Shown: positions 1 to 8,681, counted from the first letter of the stretch. The stretch: DNA of 64,000 bases from Segatella copri (GCF_009494395.1 NZ_VZCB01000076.1:62001-126000), one strand, 5' to 3'. A program made the numbers and translations. Notes: a model not told the origin generated them from the sequence alone.

Positions 1-29
1 GAAAGTATCCGTTCTTGCGGGTTACTTTC

Positions 30-144
30 TTGCCGTTATCGGCAAAAAATAGGGAGGATAATCGCTTTTTTCGTTGTTTCCTTGCCGTTATCGGCAAAAA
101 GTGTTATATTTGCAGTCGAAATACAAATGTAAACTTGCCGATAA
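30..144. promoter_or_regulatory. Phased operator-like palindromes upstream of the Fic gene
   Basis: Two identical inverted repeats TTGCCG-TTAT-CGGCAA lie at 30-45 and 82-97, and a half site TTGCCGATAA at 135-144 sits just before the Fic start codon. The centres are about 52-53 bp apart, close to five helical turns, so the sites would face the same side of the DNA. The second palindrome covers the likely -33 element. Since the Fic protein itself begins with a DNA-binding domain, autorepression is a reasonable inference, not shown. Confidence 0.6.
82..113 (+). promoter_or_regulatory. Promoter of the Fic gene
   Basis: A Bacteroidota-type -7 box TATATTTGC is at 105-113 and a TTG -33 element at 82-84, with 20 bp between them. 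The -33 element lies inside the palindrome at 82-97, so a repressor bound there would block sigma factor access. Transcription would begin near 119. Confidence 0.6.
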
Positions 145-147
145 AAT

Positions 148-1041
148 ATGGATTATATATCAGTGAAAGAGTTTGCGCAGAAGTATGGGGTATCAGAACG
201 AACTGCGCGTAATTATTGTGCTTCCGGGAAAATAGAGGGAGTAGTGTTGGTGGGAAAGACATGGAATATTCCTGCCGATGCAACCTTGCCTATGCGTAAA
301 TCCAAGAAACAACAGGTTTCTCCACTTCTTTCTATCCTTCGGGAACAGAAGGATATGAAGCTGAAAGGAGGCATTTATCATCGTACTCAAATAGATTTAA
401 CCTATAATTCCAATCATATCGAAGGAAGCAGGTTGTCGCATGAGCAGACCCGTTTTATTTTTGAAACCAATACGATAGGCATTACAGACCAAAGTGTAAG
501 GGTGGATGATATCATTGAGACAACCAATCACTTCAGGTGTATCGATTTGATTATCGAACAGGCTGATGAGAAGTTGACCGAAGAGTTCATCAAGAAACTT
601 CATCTTATTCTCAAGTCAGGAACTTCTGATAGCACAAAAGATTGGTTTATGGTGGGAGATTACAAGCGCTTTCCAAATGAAGTGGGGGGCATTGATACTT
701 GTGAACCGAAAATGGTACACAAGGAGATGGTAAGATTGCTGAAGGAGTATAATGCCAAGAAAGAAAAAAAACTGGAGGATATTATCGATTTCCATCAGCG
801 CTTTGAGTCTATTCATCCTTTCCAAGATGGTAATGGAAGAGTGGGGCGACTGATTATGTTCAAGGAGTGCCTAAGCAATGGTATCGTTCCGTTTATCATC
901 ACAGATGAATTGAAGATGTTTTATTATAGAGGATTGCATGAGTGGAATCACATTAAAGGTTATCTGATGGATACTTGTCTTACTGCACAGGACTTCTATA
1001 AGCGTCTGCTCGATTACTTCCAGATTAAATATCAGGACTAG
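148..1041 (+). CDS. Fic family protein (class II) with N-terminal DNA-binding domain
   Basis: Fic proteins transfer AMP or a related group from a nucleotide to a target protein, and some remove it. The 297-residue product begins with a small helix-turn-helix of the excisionase/MerR type (residues 1-50). It then has the inhibitory motif S88-x3-E92-G93, which marks class II Fic proteins whose active site is blocked in cis. The catalytic motif HPFQDGNGRVGR starts at H223 and is complete, so activity is expected. There is no neighbouring antitoxin gene, in keeping with self-inhibition in cis. The upstream palindromes suggest that it controls its own promoter. The target is unknown. The Fic assignment is firm; the regulatory role of the head domain is inference. 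Confidence 0.93.
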   Translation: MDYISVKEFAQKYGVSERTARNYCASGKIEGVVLVGKTWNIPADATLPMRKSKKQQVSPLLSILREQKDMKLKGGIYHRTQIDLTYNSNHIEGSRLSHEQTRFIFETNTIGITDQSVRVDDIIETTNHFRCIDLIIEQADEKLTEEFIKKLHLILKSGTSDSTKDWFMVGDYKRFPNEVGGIDTCEPKMVHKEMVRLLKEYNAKKEKKLEDIIDFHQRFESIHPFQDGNGRVGRLIMFKECLSNGIVPFIITDELKMFYYRGLHEWNHIKGYLMDTCLTAQDFYKRLLDYFQIKYQD

Positions 1042-1129
1042 TCTTAGGCTAGGGATATGTATAGTATGTTATTCTCTTGCTATATCTTTTGTTAAATCCG
1101 GGAATAATCTTGTTGAATTCAAGAAGAAA

Positions 1130-1165
1130 AAGGTGGAAATGCTTGGCGTTTCCACCTTATTTTAT
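1130..1165 (+). terminator. Rho-independent terminator of the Fic gene
   Basis: The arms AAGGTGGAAA (1130-1139) and TTTCCACCTT (1149-1158) pair perfectly and are followed by a T-rich run. The loop contains the TTG that appears to be the -33 element of the next promoter. Confidence 0.75.
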
Positions 1166-1174
1166 TAAATTTGC
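1143..1174 (+). promoter_or_regulatory. Candidate promoter of the GH3 gene
   Basis: A -7 box TAAATTTGC at 1166-1174 and a TTG at 1143-1145 are spaced by 20 bp. The -33 element falls inside the loop of the upstream terminator. The leader to the GH3 start would be about 90 nt. Confidence 0.5.
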
Positions 1175-1271
1175 AGCAAGTTTTTGAAGAAATGCTGTAA
1201 CTTCTGAGTACTGCATGAACCTGATGAAACGACTAACAGAACAGAAAAGTAATAACTAAATAAACGACAAA

Positions 1272-3629
1272 ATGATGAACTGCAAGAAATTGGCTCTTAC
1301 CATTGCGGCTGGAGCGGTAGCAACAACAATGATGGCGCAGTCAGCACCTCAGCTGAATGCCAACAACATCGACGAAGTAATCAAGGCGATGACCTTGGAA
1401 GAGAAAGCCCAAATCTTGGTGGGCGGTGGTAACGATGGATTCGTGGGCAGTGGCGCTATGCTCGGACACCAGAAGAAGTTCGTGCCGGGTGCTGCGGGTA
1501 CTACTGTAGCCATCCCTCGTCTCGGCATTCCTACAACTGTTCAGTGTGATGGGCCTGCCGGTGTTCATATCGATGCTCATCGCGAAGGTGACAGCCGTAG
1601 CTACTTTGCTACCGGTTTCCCTATCGGAACCTGTCTGGCTTCTACCTGGAACACCGACCTGGTGCGCAAGGTGGGCGAGGCTATCGGTAACGAAACCCTG
1701 GAGTATGGCTGTGATGTTGTGCTCGGACCGGGTATGAACCTGCATCGCAATCCGCTCTGTGGCCGTAACTTTGAGTATTATTCAGAAGACCCAATCGTAA
1801 CGGGTCTTATCGGAACTGCCTTTGTACAGGGTGTACAGAGCCAGGGCGTGGGTGTAAGTGCCAAGCACTTTGCCGTGAACTCTCAGGAAACTGACCGTAC
1901 CAAGGTGGATGAGCGATTGAGCCAGCGTGCTCTCCGTGAGTTGTATCTGAAAGGTTTTGAGATGATGGTTCGCAAGAGCAATCCTTGGACTATCATGTCT
2001 GCCTATAATAAGATTAACGGTGTTTATGCCCAGGGCAACAAGGGCCTCCTTACTGATATTCTCCGCAACGATTGGGGATATAAGGGAATCGTGGAGACCG
2101 ACTGGATTGGTAAGCGTGCCGACCTTCCTCTGGAACAGGAAGTTGAGGCTGGCAACGACCTGATGATGCCAGGTTATCCAGCACAGGTGCAGGATATTGT
2201 TGATGCCGTAAAGAATGGCAAGCTGGATATCAAGGATGTGGACCGCAATGTTCGCCGTATGCTCGAATATATCGTGAAGACTCCTCGATTCAAGGGATAT
2301 AAATATAGTGGTGAGCCAGACTTGAAGGCTCATGCAGCCATCACCCGTCAGAGTTCTACCGAGGGTATGGTACTTCTGAAGAATGATGCCGCTCTTCCTA
2401 TCCAGGGCTTGAAGACCGTGGCGCTCTTTGGTGTCAACTCTTACGACTTCATGTCGGGTGGTCTTGGCAGTGGAGCCGTTAATGTAGGCTATTCTGTAGA
2501 TATGGTTACCGGTTTGAAGAATATCGGTGTGGCAACTACTCCTCAGCTTACAGAAATCTATCAGAATTATGTGAAGTATGCCAAGGCTAAGTTGAAGGCA
2601 GACAAGAATCCGATGATGTGGTTCCTGGATCAGGGTCAGCCTAAGCTCGATGAAATCGAGATTACCGAGCGTTGTGTGGCAAGCGAGGAGCCAAAGGCAG
2701 ACGCAGCCATCATCACCATCGGCCGTCAGGCAGGTGAGGGAATGGATCGCCAGATCAATGGTGAGTTCAACCTCAGTCAGATAGAGCAGGATATGATTTT
2801 CCGTGTATCTGATGCTTTCCATGCCAAGGGCAAGAAGGTGATTGTCATCATCAACTCTGGTTCTGTGATGGAGACTGCCAGTTGGAGAGACCGTGTGGAT
2901 GCTATTCTCGTAGCTTGGCAGCCAGGTATCGAGGGCGGTAACTCTGTTGCTGATATCTTGACCGGTAAGGTGAATCCATCAGGTAAGTTGACCATGACCT
3001 GGCCTATCGCTGCTATCGATCATCCATCTACTGCCAACTTCGCCATGGATTACGATATGTACACCTATAAGAATCTGCAGGATTGGAGCAAGGGTAATAT
3101 CAAGGGTTACGACTATAGCAACCATGAGGAGGATATCTATGTAGGTTATCGCTACTTTGATACCTTCAAGAAGAATGTGGCTTATCCATTCGGTTATGGT
3201 TTGAGCTATACTACCTTCGAGTTTGGCAAGCCATCTGTTAAGGCTAAAGGCAACAATATCGAGGTAAGCGTAACCATCAAGAACACTGGTAAGGTTGCCG
3301 GCAAGGAAGTTGCTGAGGTTTATGTCACCGCTCCAAAGGGCGCTTACGAGAAGCCAGCCAAGGAACTCAAGACCTTCGGCAAGACCAAGTTGCTGAATCC
3401 AGGTGAGAGCCAGACTTTGAAGATGACCCTCGAAAAGCGCGATCTTGCCAGCTTCGATGAGGCCAACAGCCAGTGGAAGGTAGATGCAGGTAACTATCTC
3501 TTCAAGGTAGGTAGTGATGTAGAGAACATCAAGGGTACTGCTACATTGAAGGTGGCAGAATACACCGAGAAGACAAGCAATGCCTGCGCTCCTAAGGTTC
3601 AGTTGAACTATCTGAAGCAGAATAAATAA
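1272..3629 (+). CDS. Secreted glycoside hydrolase family 3 beta-glucosidase
   Basis: GH3 enzymes remove beta-linked glucose (or xylose) from the non-reducing end of oligosaccharides. The 785-residue protein has a cleavable signal peptide (residues 1 to about 23, ending MMAQ), a GH3 N-terminal TIM barrel with the conserved KHF motif and the nucleophile D277 in ETDW, a C-terminal alpha/beta domain, and a fibronectin-III-like domain from about residue 650. The length is normal for periplasmic enzymes such as BglX. No transporter or SusCD pair is adjacent, so it appears to be monocistronic between a terminator on each side. Substrate is not settled by sequence: beta-glucan or other beta-glucosides are most likely. 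A broken fragment related to its 3' half lies at 4279-4377. Confidence 0.92.
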   Translation: MMNCKKLALTIAAGAVATTMMAQSAPQLNANNIDEVIKAMTLEEKAQILVGGGNDGFVGSGAMLGHQKKFVPGAAGTTVAIPRLGIPTTVQCDGPAGVHIDAHREGDSRSYFATGFPIGTCLASTWNTDLVRKVGEAIGNETLEYGCDVVLGPGMNLHRNPLCGRNFEYYSEDPIVTGLIGTAFVQGVQSQGVGVSAKHFAVNSQETDRTKVDERLSQRALRELYLKGFEMMVRKSNPWTIMSAYNKINGVYAQGNKGLLTDILRNDWGYKGIVETDWIGKRADLPLEQEVEAGNDLMMPGYPAQVQDIVDAVKNGKLDIKDVDRNVRRMLEYIVKTPRFKGYKYSGEPDLKAHAAITRQSSTEGMVLLKNDAALPIQGLKTVALFGVNSYDFMSGGLGSGAVNVGYSVDMVTGLKNIGVATTPQLTEIYQNYVKYAKAKLKADKNPMMWFLDQGQPKLDEIEITERCVASEEPKADAAIITIGRQAGEGMDRQINGEFNLSQIEQDMIFRVSDAFHAKGKKVIVIINSGSVMETASWRDRVDAILVAWQPGIEGGNSVADILTGKVNPSGKLTMTWPIAAIDHPSTANFAMDYDMYTYKNLQDWSKGNIKGYDYSNHEEDIYVGYRYFDTFKKNVAYPFGYGLSYTTFEFGKPSVKAKGNNIEVSVTIKNTGKVAGKEVAEVYVTAPKGAYEKPAKELKTFGKTKLLNPGESQTLKMTLEKRDLASFDEANSQWKVDAGNYLFKVGSDVENIKGTATLKVAEYTEKTSNACAPKVQLNYLKQNK

Positions 3630-3663
3630 TTTTTTCCGCAATTAAGGATTGTGTGTTAATAAG

Positions 3664-3704
3664 AAAGCCTATCACTTGATTGATTGTCAAGTGATAGGCT
3701 TTTT
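3664..3704. terminator. Bidirectional terminator between convergent genes
   Basis: A perfect 16-bp stem, AAAGCCTATCACTTGA with its complement, has a 7-nt loop and a T run on the plus side. It sits between the GH3 gene and the convergent lipoprotein gene and can serve both. Confidence 0.85.
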
Positions 3705-3705
3705 A

Positions 3706-4146
3706 CTAATTAGGAATCCCATTAACGACTAAGTTTACTTTGGCGTTGGATGGTATTTTCGGTTTAACCTTGATAAAGTAACATAAAGGTAATGCCATTT
3801 CATTGTGCATGCCGCATTCACAGTAAACAGTAATATTATTGTTGTCTTCTGTATATTCTATTTTCTGAGGTTTGATGCTTGTATAATAACAATATGAAAT
3901 TATACTATAATTTGAAAAGTCGCCTTCAAGTTCCTTGTTTAGGGTACTTTCCCAGGTGACCAGGTATTGTTGTATGTAATTCTTTAACTCTTCCTTGCTG
4001 TTAATAACAGTTTCTGGTGTACTTAAATCTCTGTAGTGGGTCGTTTCGTACACCCCTGTAATTCTGTAATCTTCTTCATCACTGCTACAACTTGTCAGAC
4101 AAAAAATGGCAATGATTGCGAAAAGTGTGGATAATGTTCGTTTCAT
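3706..4146 (-). CDS. Small lipoprotein of unknown function
   Basis: The 146-residue product has a lipoprotein signal peptide with lipobox LTSC (Cys at about residue 19) followed by SSDEED, the acidic stretch typical of surface or outer-membrane lipoproteins in Bacteroidota. The remaining 120 residues show no family I recognise; several beta-strand-like stretches suggest a small beta fold. It is monocistronic and AT-rich compared with the neighbouring GH3 gene. Function is unknown. Confidence 0.7.
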   Translation of the reverse strand: MKRTLSTLFAIIAIFCLTSCSSDEEDYRITGVYETTHYRDLSTPETVINSKEELKNYIQQYLVTWESTLNKELEGDFSNYSIISYCYYTSIKPQKIEYTEDNNNITVYCECGMHNEMALPLCYFIKVKPKIPSNAKVNLVVNGIPN

Positions 4147-4278
4147 ATGCTTTGTTATTTAAAAATTATTGCAAATATATCATTTATTTCATAAGAATGT
4201 ATCTTTTTGTGATGTTTTTTAAGGAAAATTATATTTTTATTTATAATTATAGTATTGCGTTAATAAGGTTCTAGAAAT

Positions 4279-4377
4279 CTGTACCCCTATAGGAATCTGG
4301 AAGATTGGAGAAAGGGGCAATATCAAGGGAACTGCTACATTGAAGGTGGCAGAATATACGGAGAAGACAAGAAGACT
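4279..4377 (+). pseudogene. Internally deleted remnant of a GH3 gene
   Basis: Two stretches resemble separate parts of the GH3 gene just upstream. The left part matches 3058-3105 (encoding YTYKNLQDWSKGNIKG) and the right part matches 3526-3585 (encoding NIKGTATLKVAEYTEKT). They join at the shared word AA(T/C)ATCAAGGG, which occurs at both places in the intact gene. One extra G in the left part puts it out of frame. It is best read as a GH3 copy that lost about 430 bp by recombination between short direct repeats and then decayed. Confidence 0.7.
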
Positions 4378-4399
4378 GGCAAAACACCAACAGAATGGC
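4378..4399 (+). repeat. Left copy of a 22-bp direct repeat flanking the ATPase gene
   Basis: The word begins GGCAAAACACC and ends CAGAATGGC. An almost identical copy, differing by one base, lies at 5941-5962, just after the ATPase gene. The pair brackets the hairpin, the promoter and the gene. Confidence 0.7.
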
Positions 4400-4415
4400 G
4401 CATAGAATGCCCCTA

Positions 4416-4478
4416 AAAGTGCTTATAATAGCCCAAAAGTTGTTTTTTTTAGGACTTTTGGGCTGTTATAAGCACTTT
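4416..4478. repeat. Long 25-bp inverted repeat at the ATPase promoter
   Basis: The arms at 4416-4440 and 4454-4478 (AAAGTGCTTATAATAGCCC... and its complement) match at 24 of 25 positions, with a 13-nt T-rich loop. The right arm ends in a T run, so it could act as a terminator. It also abuts the -7 box TATCTTTGC at 4484-4492 that probably drives the ATPase gene, so it may instead be an operator. No good -33 element is seen at standard spacing. Confidence 0.65.
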
Positions 4479-4511
4479 TTTATTATCTTTGCACGCAAAA
4501 AGCAATAAAAT

Positions 4512-5933
4512 ATGTTGATAGGAAGAGAACAAGAGCAAGAGATGCTGCATAAAGCTTACGAGTCAGATAGCTCACAGTTTGTTGCAGTGTATGGTAGAAG
4601 ACGTGTGGGCAAGACCTATCTAGTCAGAGAGTGTTTTGCGGATAAATTCGTTTTTCAACATTCTGGTGTTGCAAAAGCAAGTACAAAATTGCAATTGCGT
4701 TATTTTAAGGAGTCGCTACTAAAGAGCGGATTCCCAAAGGCTCGTTTGCCCAAAGATTGGATAGAGGCTTTTTCGATGTTGGAGCAATTGATAGAGCAAT
4801 CAGAAGCTGAGAAGAAAGTAGTTTTCATAGATGAAATACCTTGGATGGATACTCCTCGCTCAAATTTCATTACAGCATTGGAATACTTTTGGAATAGTTT
4901 TGCCTCTGCACGCAAGGATGTCCTTTTGATTGTTTGTGGCTCTGCTACATCCTGGATTATTAATAAGGTGTTGAAAAATCATGGCGGTTTGCATAATAGA
5001 GTAAACCTCCGTATATCTTTACAACCTTTCACTTTGCACGAATGTGAACTGTATGCCAAAAGCATCGGTATGCGCACAACCCGTTATGAATTGCTGGAAT
5101 ATTATATGGTATTGGGTGGTGTTGCTTTCTATTGGTCTTTGTTGGACAAAGGAAAGAGCGTGGCTCAAAATATAGATAGCCTATTGTTCTCAATAACAGG
5201 TCAACTACACAATGAGTTTAACGAGTTGTATGATTCTTTGTTCAACAATCCTGAACCTTACCTGAAAGTTATCAACGTCTTGGGAACCATCAAGGTGGGA
5301 ATGCCTCGTACAGAACTGCTAGAAAAGATAGGATTGTCGAGTGGTGCCAATATCACTCGAATTCTTGACGACTTGGAAGCATGTGGCTTCATCCGTAAAT
5401 ACAATGCTTTTGGCAAGAAGCGGAATGATACTATTTATCAGCTGATAGACAACTTCACATTGTTCTACTTCAAGTTTATGAAAGACAATAAAGGTGGCGA
5501 TGAGCATTTCTGGTCGCATAGTTATTTGTCGCCTGTGAGATACACATGGGTTGGCTTGGCGTTTGAGCGAGTATGTATGCAACATGTAAATCAAATCAAG
5601 CACAAGTTAGGCATTAGTGGTGTCTTGACAAGTGTTTCTTCCTGGTCTGTCAAAGATGACCCTGTTTATGGTCAAGGTGCGCAAATTGACCTGTTGATAG
5701 AACGTGCAGATAATGTAGTGAATGTTTGCGAGATTAAGTTCTCGCAAGATAAATATGTCATTAGTCAGGACTATAGTCGGAATTTAGCACATAAGATAGA
5801 GCGTTTCTTGCAGACCACGAAGACCAGAAAGACTTTGCATCTCACAATGATAACAGTAAATGGTCTTGCTCATAATGAGTATTGGGGGATGGTGCAGAGC
5901 GAAGTCGTGGCAGATGACTTGTTTCATGAATAA
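4512..5933 (+). CDS. AAA-type ATPase with DUF234-like nuclease-fold C-terminus
   Basis: This 473-residue protein belongs to the archaeal-type ATPase_2 family, which occurs in many copies in Bacteroidota and whose role is unknown. It has a Walker A motif GRRRVGKT (28-35), a Walker B motif ending FIDE (D107, E108), a winged-helix middle region (about 250-310), and a C-terminal DUF234-like domain. That last domain carries QIDLLIER (D393) followed by E407-x-K409, the pattern of PD-(D/E)xK nucleases. It is a single gene between 22-bp direct repeats and next to a GH3 remnant, which suggests arrival as a small module. No signal peptide or membrane segment is seen. DNA binding or cleavage is inference from the fold. 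Confidence 0.85.
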   Translation: MLIGREQEQEMLHKAYESDSSQFVAVYGRRRVGKTYLVRECFADKFVFQHSGVAKASTKLQLRYFKESLLKSGFPKARLPKDWIEAFSMLEQLIEQSEAEKKVVFIDEIPWMDTPRSNFITALEYFWNSFASARKDVLLIVCGSATSWIINKVLKNHGGLHNRVNLRISLQPFTLHECELYAKSIGMRTTRYELLEYYMVLGGVAFYWSLLDKGKSVAQNIDSLLFSITGQLHNEFNELYDSLFNNPEPYLKVINVLGTIKVGMPRTELLEKIGLSSGANITRILDDLEACGFIRKYNAFGKKRNDTIYQLIDNFTLFYFKFMKDNKGGDEHFWSHSYLSPVRYTWVGLAFERVCMQHVNQIKHKLGISGVLTSVSSWSVKDDPVYGQGAQIDLLIERADNVVNVCEIKFSQDKYVISQDYSRNLAHKIERFLQTTKTRKTLHLTMITVNGLAHNEYWGMVQSEVVADDLFHE

Positions 5934-5940
5934 AAAAAAC

Positions 5941-5962
5941 GGCAAAATACCAACAGAATGGC
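5941..5962 (+). repeat. Right copy of the 22-bp direct repeat
   Basis: This copy matches 4378-4399 at 21 of 22 positions. The rest of 5963-6090 shows no gene; it is AT-rich and leads into the terminator of the next gene. Confidence 0.7.
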
Positions 5963-6090
5963 TGTTTTTTCTATAAGGTTAAAAGATAGCGTGATTTTAC
6001 AAAAAAGTGGCGATATCTTTTACCACAATTAATCTGTAAAGATATCTCTTTGTAGATTTCTCGGCATCTCTTTTCCTATCCTCAAAAGCA

Positions 6091-6126
6091 AAGAACTCCC
6101 GTCTCTTTTCTGAGATGGGAGTTCTT
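6091..6126 (-). terminator. Terminator of the TonB receptor gene
   Basis: The arms AAGAACTCCCGTCTC (6091-6105) and GAGATGGGAGTTCTT (6112-6126) pair with one G-U. The hairpin lies directly after the stop codon of the minus-strand receptor gene. Confidence 0.75.
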
Positions 6127-6128
6127 GT

Positions 6129-8681
6129 TTAGAAGGAATACTGGGCGGAAATCATCAGTTCGCGAGGGCGAAGATAATAGCTGTCAGTCAATGTACTGAT
6201 GCCGCTATAGATGGTTTCCATATAGTTCTTCTTGTTGAAAAGGTTTCGAAGCTCTGCAGAAAGGCGGAGCTTTTTCATTCTCCAAACTGCCGATGCATCG
6301 CCAAGGAGGGTGTTTAGGTGGTTGCCCTCTTGCAGTTCATTGCGATAATGTACGAGCGAGAAGGAGAGGTCTACATGGCTGATGGTAGCGGTGGCAGATA
6401 CGCTTTGACGCCAATTAAATAACGATGAGTTCGCCATTTTTTGACGTTTCGAGTTGTAAAAAGAGAATTCTCCCTCATAGCTAAAGGCACACCAGGACGG
6501 CGAGAAGTCGATGCTAGGCTTCACAGTATAGTTGTCGGCGGTGTAGCTGATGGCTTTGCCGCTGCTGTATTGCTCACCCTTGCTGTAGTTGTAACTGCCC
6601 TCCAGGCGGGTCTTCAGATGAAGGTCGTAGAAACCCTTGGAGATATAGAGCGAACCTCCGATGTTGTTGCTCTTGCTGTCCTGCTTATATAATGAGGTAT
6701 AGTATTTGCCATCCACGATGCGTAGGTCGGATGCCGTGTTCATCCAGTTTTTGCTGGCATTGACCGATGCGCTGAAGAAGATTTCCTTGATAGGGCGCTT
6801 GTAGTCGTAACTCAACTTACCATAAAGAGAGCGGGTTATCGGAATGATGTCGCTCGAAGTGTACCAAGAGCGATAACTTTTGCGATATTGCTTTATGGCG
6901 TAGTTGGTGGCATTGCCTGTTCCTGTACTGTATCCTGTGTAGATAGTCAACTCTCTACGGAAATCCAATTTCTTATATAAGTAAAGGTAGGGTGATATGG
7001 TAAGTAGAGTTTTCTGTGGATAGGTGAAGCGTTCCCAGATGAAATCGGGAGAGAACGACATACGGAACGTCTCGGTCTTGTATTGCCAGTAAGGGGTGAA
7101 CTTCCCTGTGATGTTAAGGCTGTTTTTGCCGATTTCATCGTGGCTGTTTCCGATGAATCCGTTGTTTTTGCCGATTTTATCGCTTCTTTCCTGATATTTC
7201 GCATAGATGTTGTTGAGGTCGATACTCATTCTATATTCCTGTGTCCAGTGGAAGCGATTCCTCATCCACTGTAAGGCGTGGGCAGTATGCCAAAGGTTGG
7301 TGCGGATACGATTGCGGTCGTCATTAACGTAAAGGTCTGCCACACCATGGTGATAGTCGGCAGTGCTGCGCCAAGAGAGTTGGCTTTTCTTGAAGACGAA
7401 GAGGCGGTAGATACTTGCCGAGAGGTCGAGCTTTGGGATGCGGACACGTTGGGTAAGCGTGTCGTTGATGTTTGACAAACCATCGTTTTGTGCTGCGCTG
7501 AGGCTGATGCTCTCGTTGCCATAATGCTCAGCCTTGTTTACCTTGTTCTCCCATTGCAGATTGAAGGCATCGCTGATCATCGTCTTGTGGTTGTGCTCCG
7601 TGGTAACTGTGGGAGCTTCGCCGCCGAGGTCGTAGATACTCATGTTCTCTCGCTCTTGTCTGGTTACCGTACGAAGATAGTTGGCTTCTATGCGAGTCTC
7701 TGCATCGTCCTTGTTCTTCTTGATATGGTTGATGGAGTATTTTTGCGAGGTGTTGAAGCGCAGGCGTTCTTCATCGATAGGAGCGTCAAGCGATGGTACT
7801 GATATCCATGATGGAAGGGAGGCAGGAGCCAGACGATTGCTGTAAGATGCAAGTTGGTTAAGTGCATAGCCGAGATTTTTGCCTGTTCTGTCGTATTCTG
7901 CATCATACATCATCTGTTTCTTCTTGCCAATTTGCATGATATTGATGCTTCCGCCTACGTGGGACGGATGCCCTACGAGCATGTAAGGCTTGAGGGTGGG
8001 CATCAGTTTGTCGCGAGCACTATCTTTCAGGGCGATGTTCATCGCTACATTATCTGTAAAGGTCTTGTTCTGGAGCGCCTTGATAGGCTGGTCATGCTCG
8101 ATGACTTCGGCCTTTTTCACATCTTTTGCCTTGATGTTTTCTTCTAGCTGGTTGTATTTGCCACCAGTCAGGTCGAGTCCTTCCACGGTGAATCTATTGA
8201 TAGGTTTACCATTGTAATTGATACGGCCATTCTTCTCTATATCCACGCCTGGCAGCTTTTTCAATACATCCTTCAGACTGTTGTCTCGTTCGTTGGCAAA
8301 GCGGGTGAGATCGAAAGATATGGTGTCTCGACCTGTGATGCGAGAGCCTTTCACCTGTACTTCCTTCAAGACAAAAGCTGTTGAAGCCATACTGATGATG
8401 GTTTCTTTTCCCGATGAAACCGCCGTTTTTTGCTTTTTATAGCCCATATAGGAAGCTTGCAGCATATCGCCAGTTTGCTTTTGTGCTATGGGAATCAGGA
8501 AAGTTCCGTCTTCCTTGCTGCGTGTAAACTTCAAGGGCTTTCCATTGCGCAGCAGAGTAACTGATACGTTGGCCAGGCGGTTGTGTGTAAGTGAATCTTC
8601 CACATAACCGCTAATCTTCTCTTGGGCAAACGCATGGCAAGCCATGAATAGAATGGTGAAAAGAACTATTATTTTCTTCAT
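6129..8681 (-). CDS. TonB-dependent outer-membrane receptor-like protein with carboxypeptidase-regulatory-like domain
   Basis: The 850-residue protein has a signal peptide (to about residue 20, AFAQ), a carboxypeptidase-D regulatory-like domain (about 22-100), a plug region (about 110-220, with DVLKKLPGVDIEKNG), and a long beta-barrel ending in aromatic Phe (QYSF), as outer-membrane barrels do. It is the non-SusC type: there is no SusD partner, and a GLPGLI gene lies 88 nt upstream on the same strand. In Bacteroidota such pairs are recurrent and are thought to handle a small ligand, metal or peptide; the substrate is unknown. Probably co-transcribed with the GLPGLI gene and possibly controlled by the divergent regulator at 9837. 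Confidence 0.85.
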   Translation of the reverse strand: MKKIIVLFTILFMACHAFAQEKISGYVEDSLTHNRLANVSVTLLRNGKPLKFTRSKEDGTFLIPIAQKQTGDMLQASYMGYKKQKTAVSSGKETIISMASTAFVLKEVQVKGSRITGRDTISFDLTRFANERDNSLKDVLKKLPGVDIEKNGRINYNGKPINRFTVEGLDLTGGKYNQLEENIKAKDVKKAEVIEHDQPIKALQNKTFTDNVAMNIALKDSARDKLMPTLKPYMLVGHPSHVGGSINIMQIGKKKQMMYDAEYDRTGKNLGYALNQLASYSNRLAPASLPSWISVPSLDAPIDEERLRFNTSQKYSINHIKKNKDDAETRIEANYLRTVTRQERENMSIYDLGGEAPTVTTEHNHKTMISDAFNLQWENKVNKAEHYGNESISLSAAQNDGLSNINDTLTQRVRIPKLDLSASIYRLFVFKKSQLSWRSTADYHHGVADLYVNDDRNRIRTNLWHTAHALQWMRNRFHWTQEYRMSIDLNNIYAKYQERSDKIGKNNGFIGNSHDEIGKNSLNITGKFTPYWQYKTETFRMSFSPDFIWERFTYPQKTLLTISPYLYLYKKLDFRRELTIYTGYSTGTGNATNYAIKQYRKSYRSWYTSSDIIPITRSLYGKLSYDYKRPIKEIFFSASVNASKNWMNTASDLRIVDGKYYTSLYKQDSKSNNIGGSLYISKGFYDLHLKTRLEGSYNYSKGEQYSSGKAISYTADNYTVKPSIDFSPSWCAFSYEGEFSFYNSKRQKMANSSLFNWRQSVSATATISHVDLSFSLVHYRNELQEGNHLNTLLGDASAVWRMKKLRLSAELRNLFNKKNYMETIYSGISTLTDSYYLRPRELMISAQYSF

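Noticed and set aside
148-1041. Fic gene as half of a two-gene toxin-antitoxin pair
   Set aside because: No small antitoxin gene is adjacent, and the inhibitory S-x3-E-G motif is inside the same protein.
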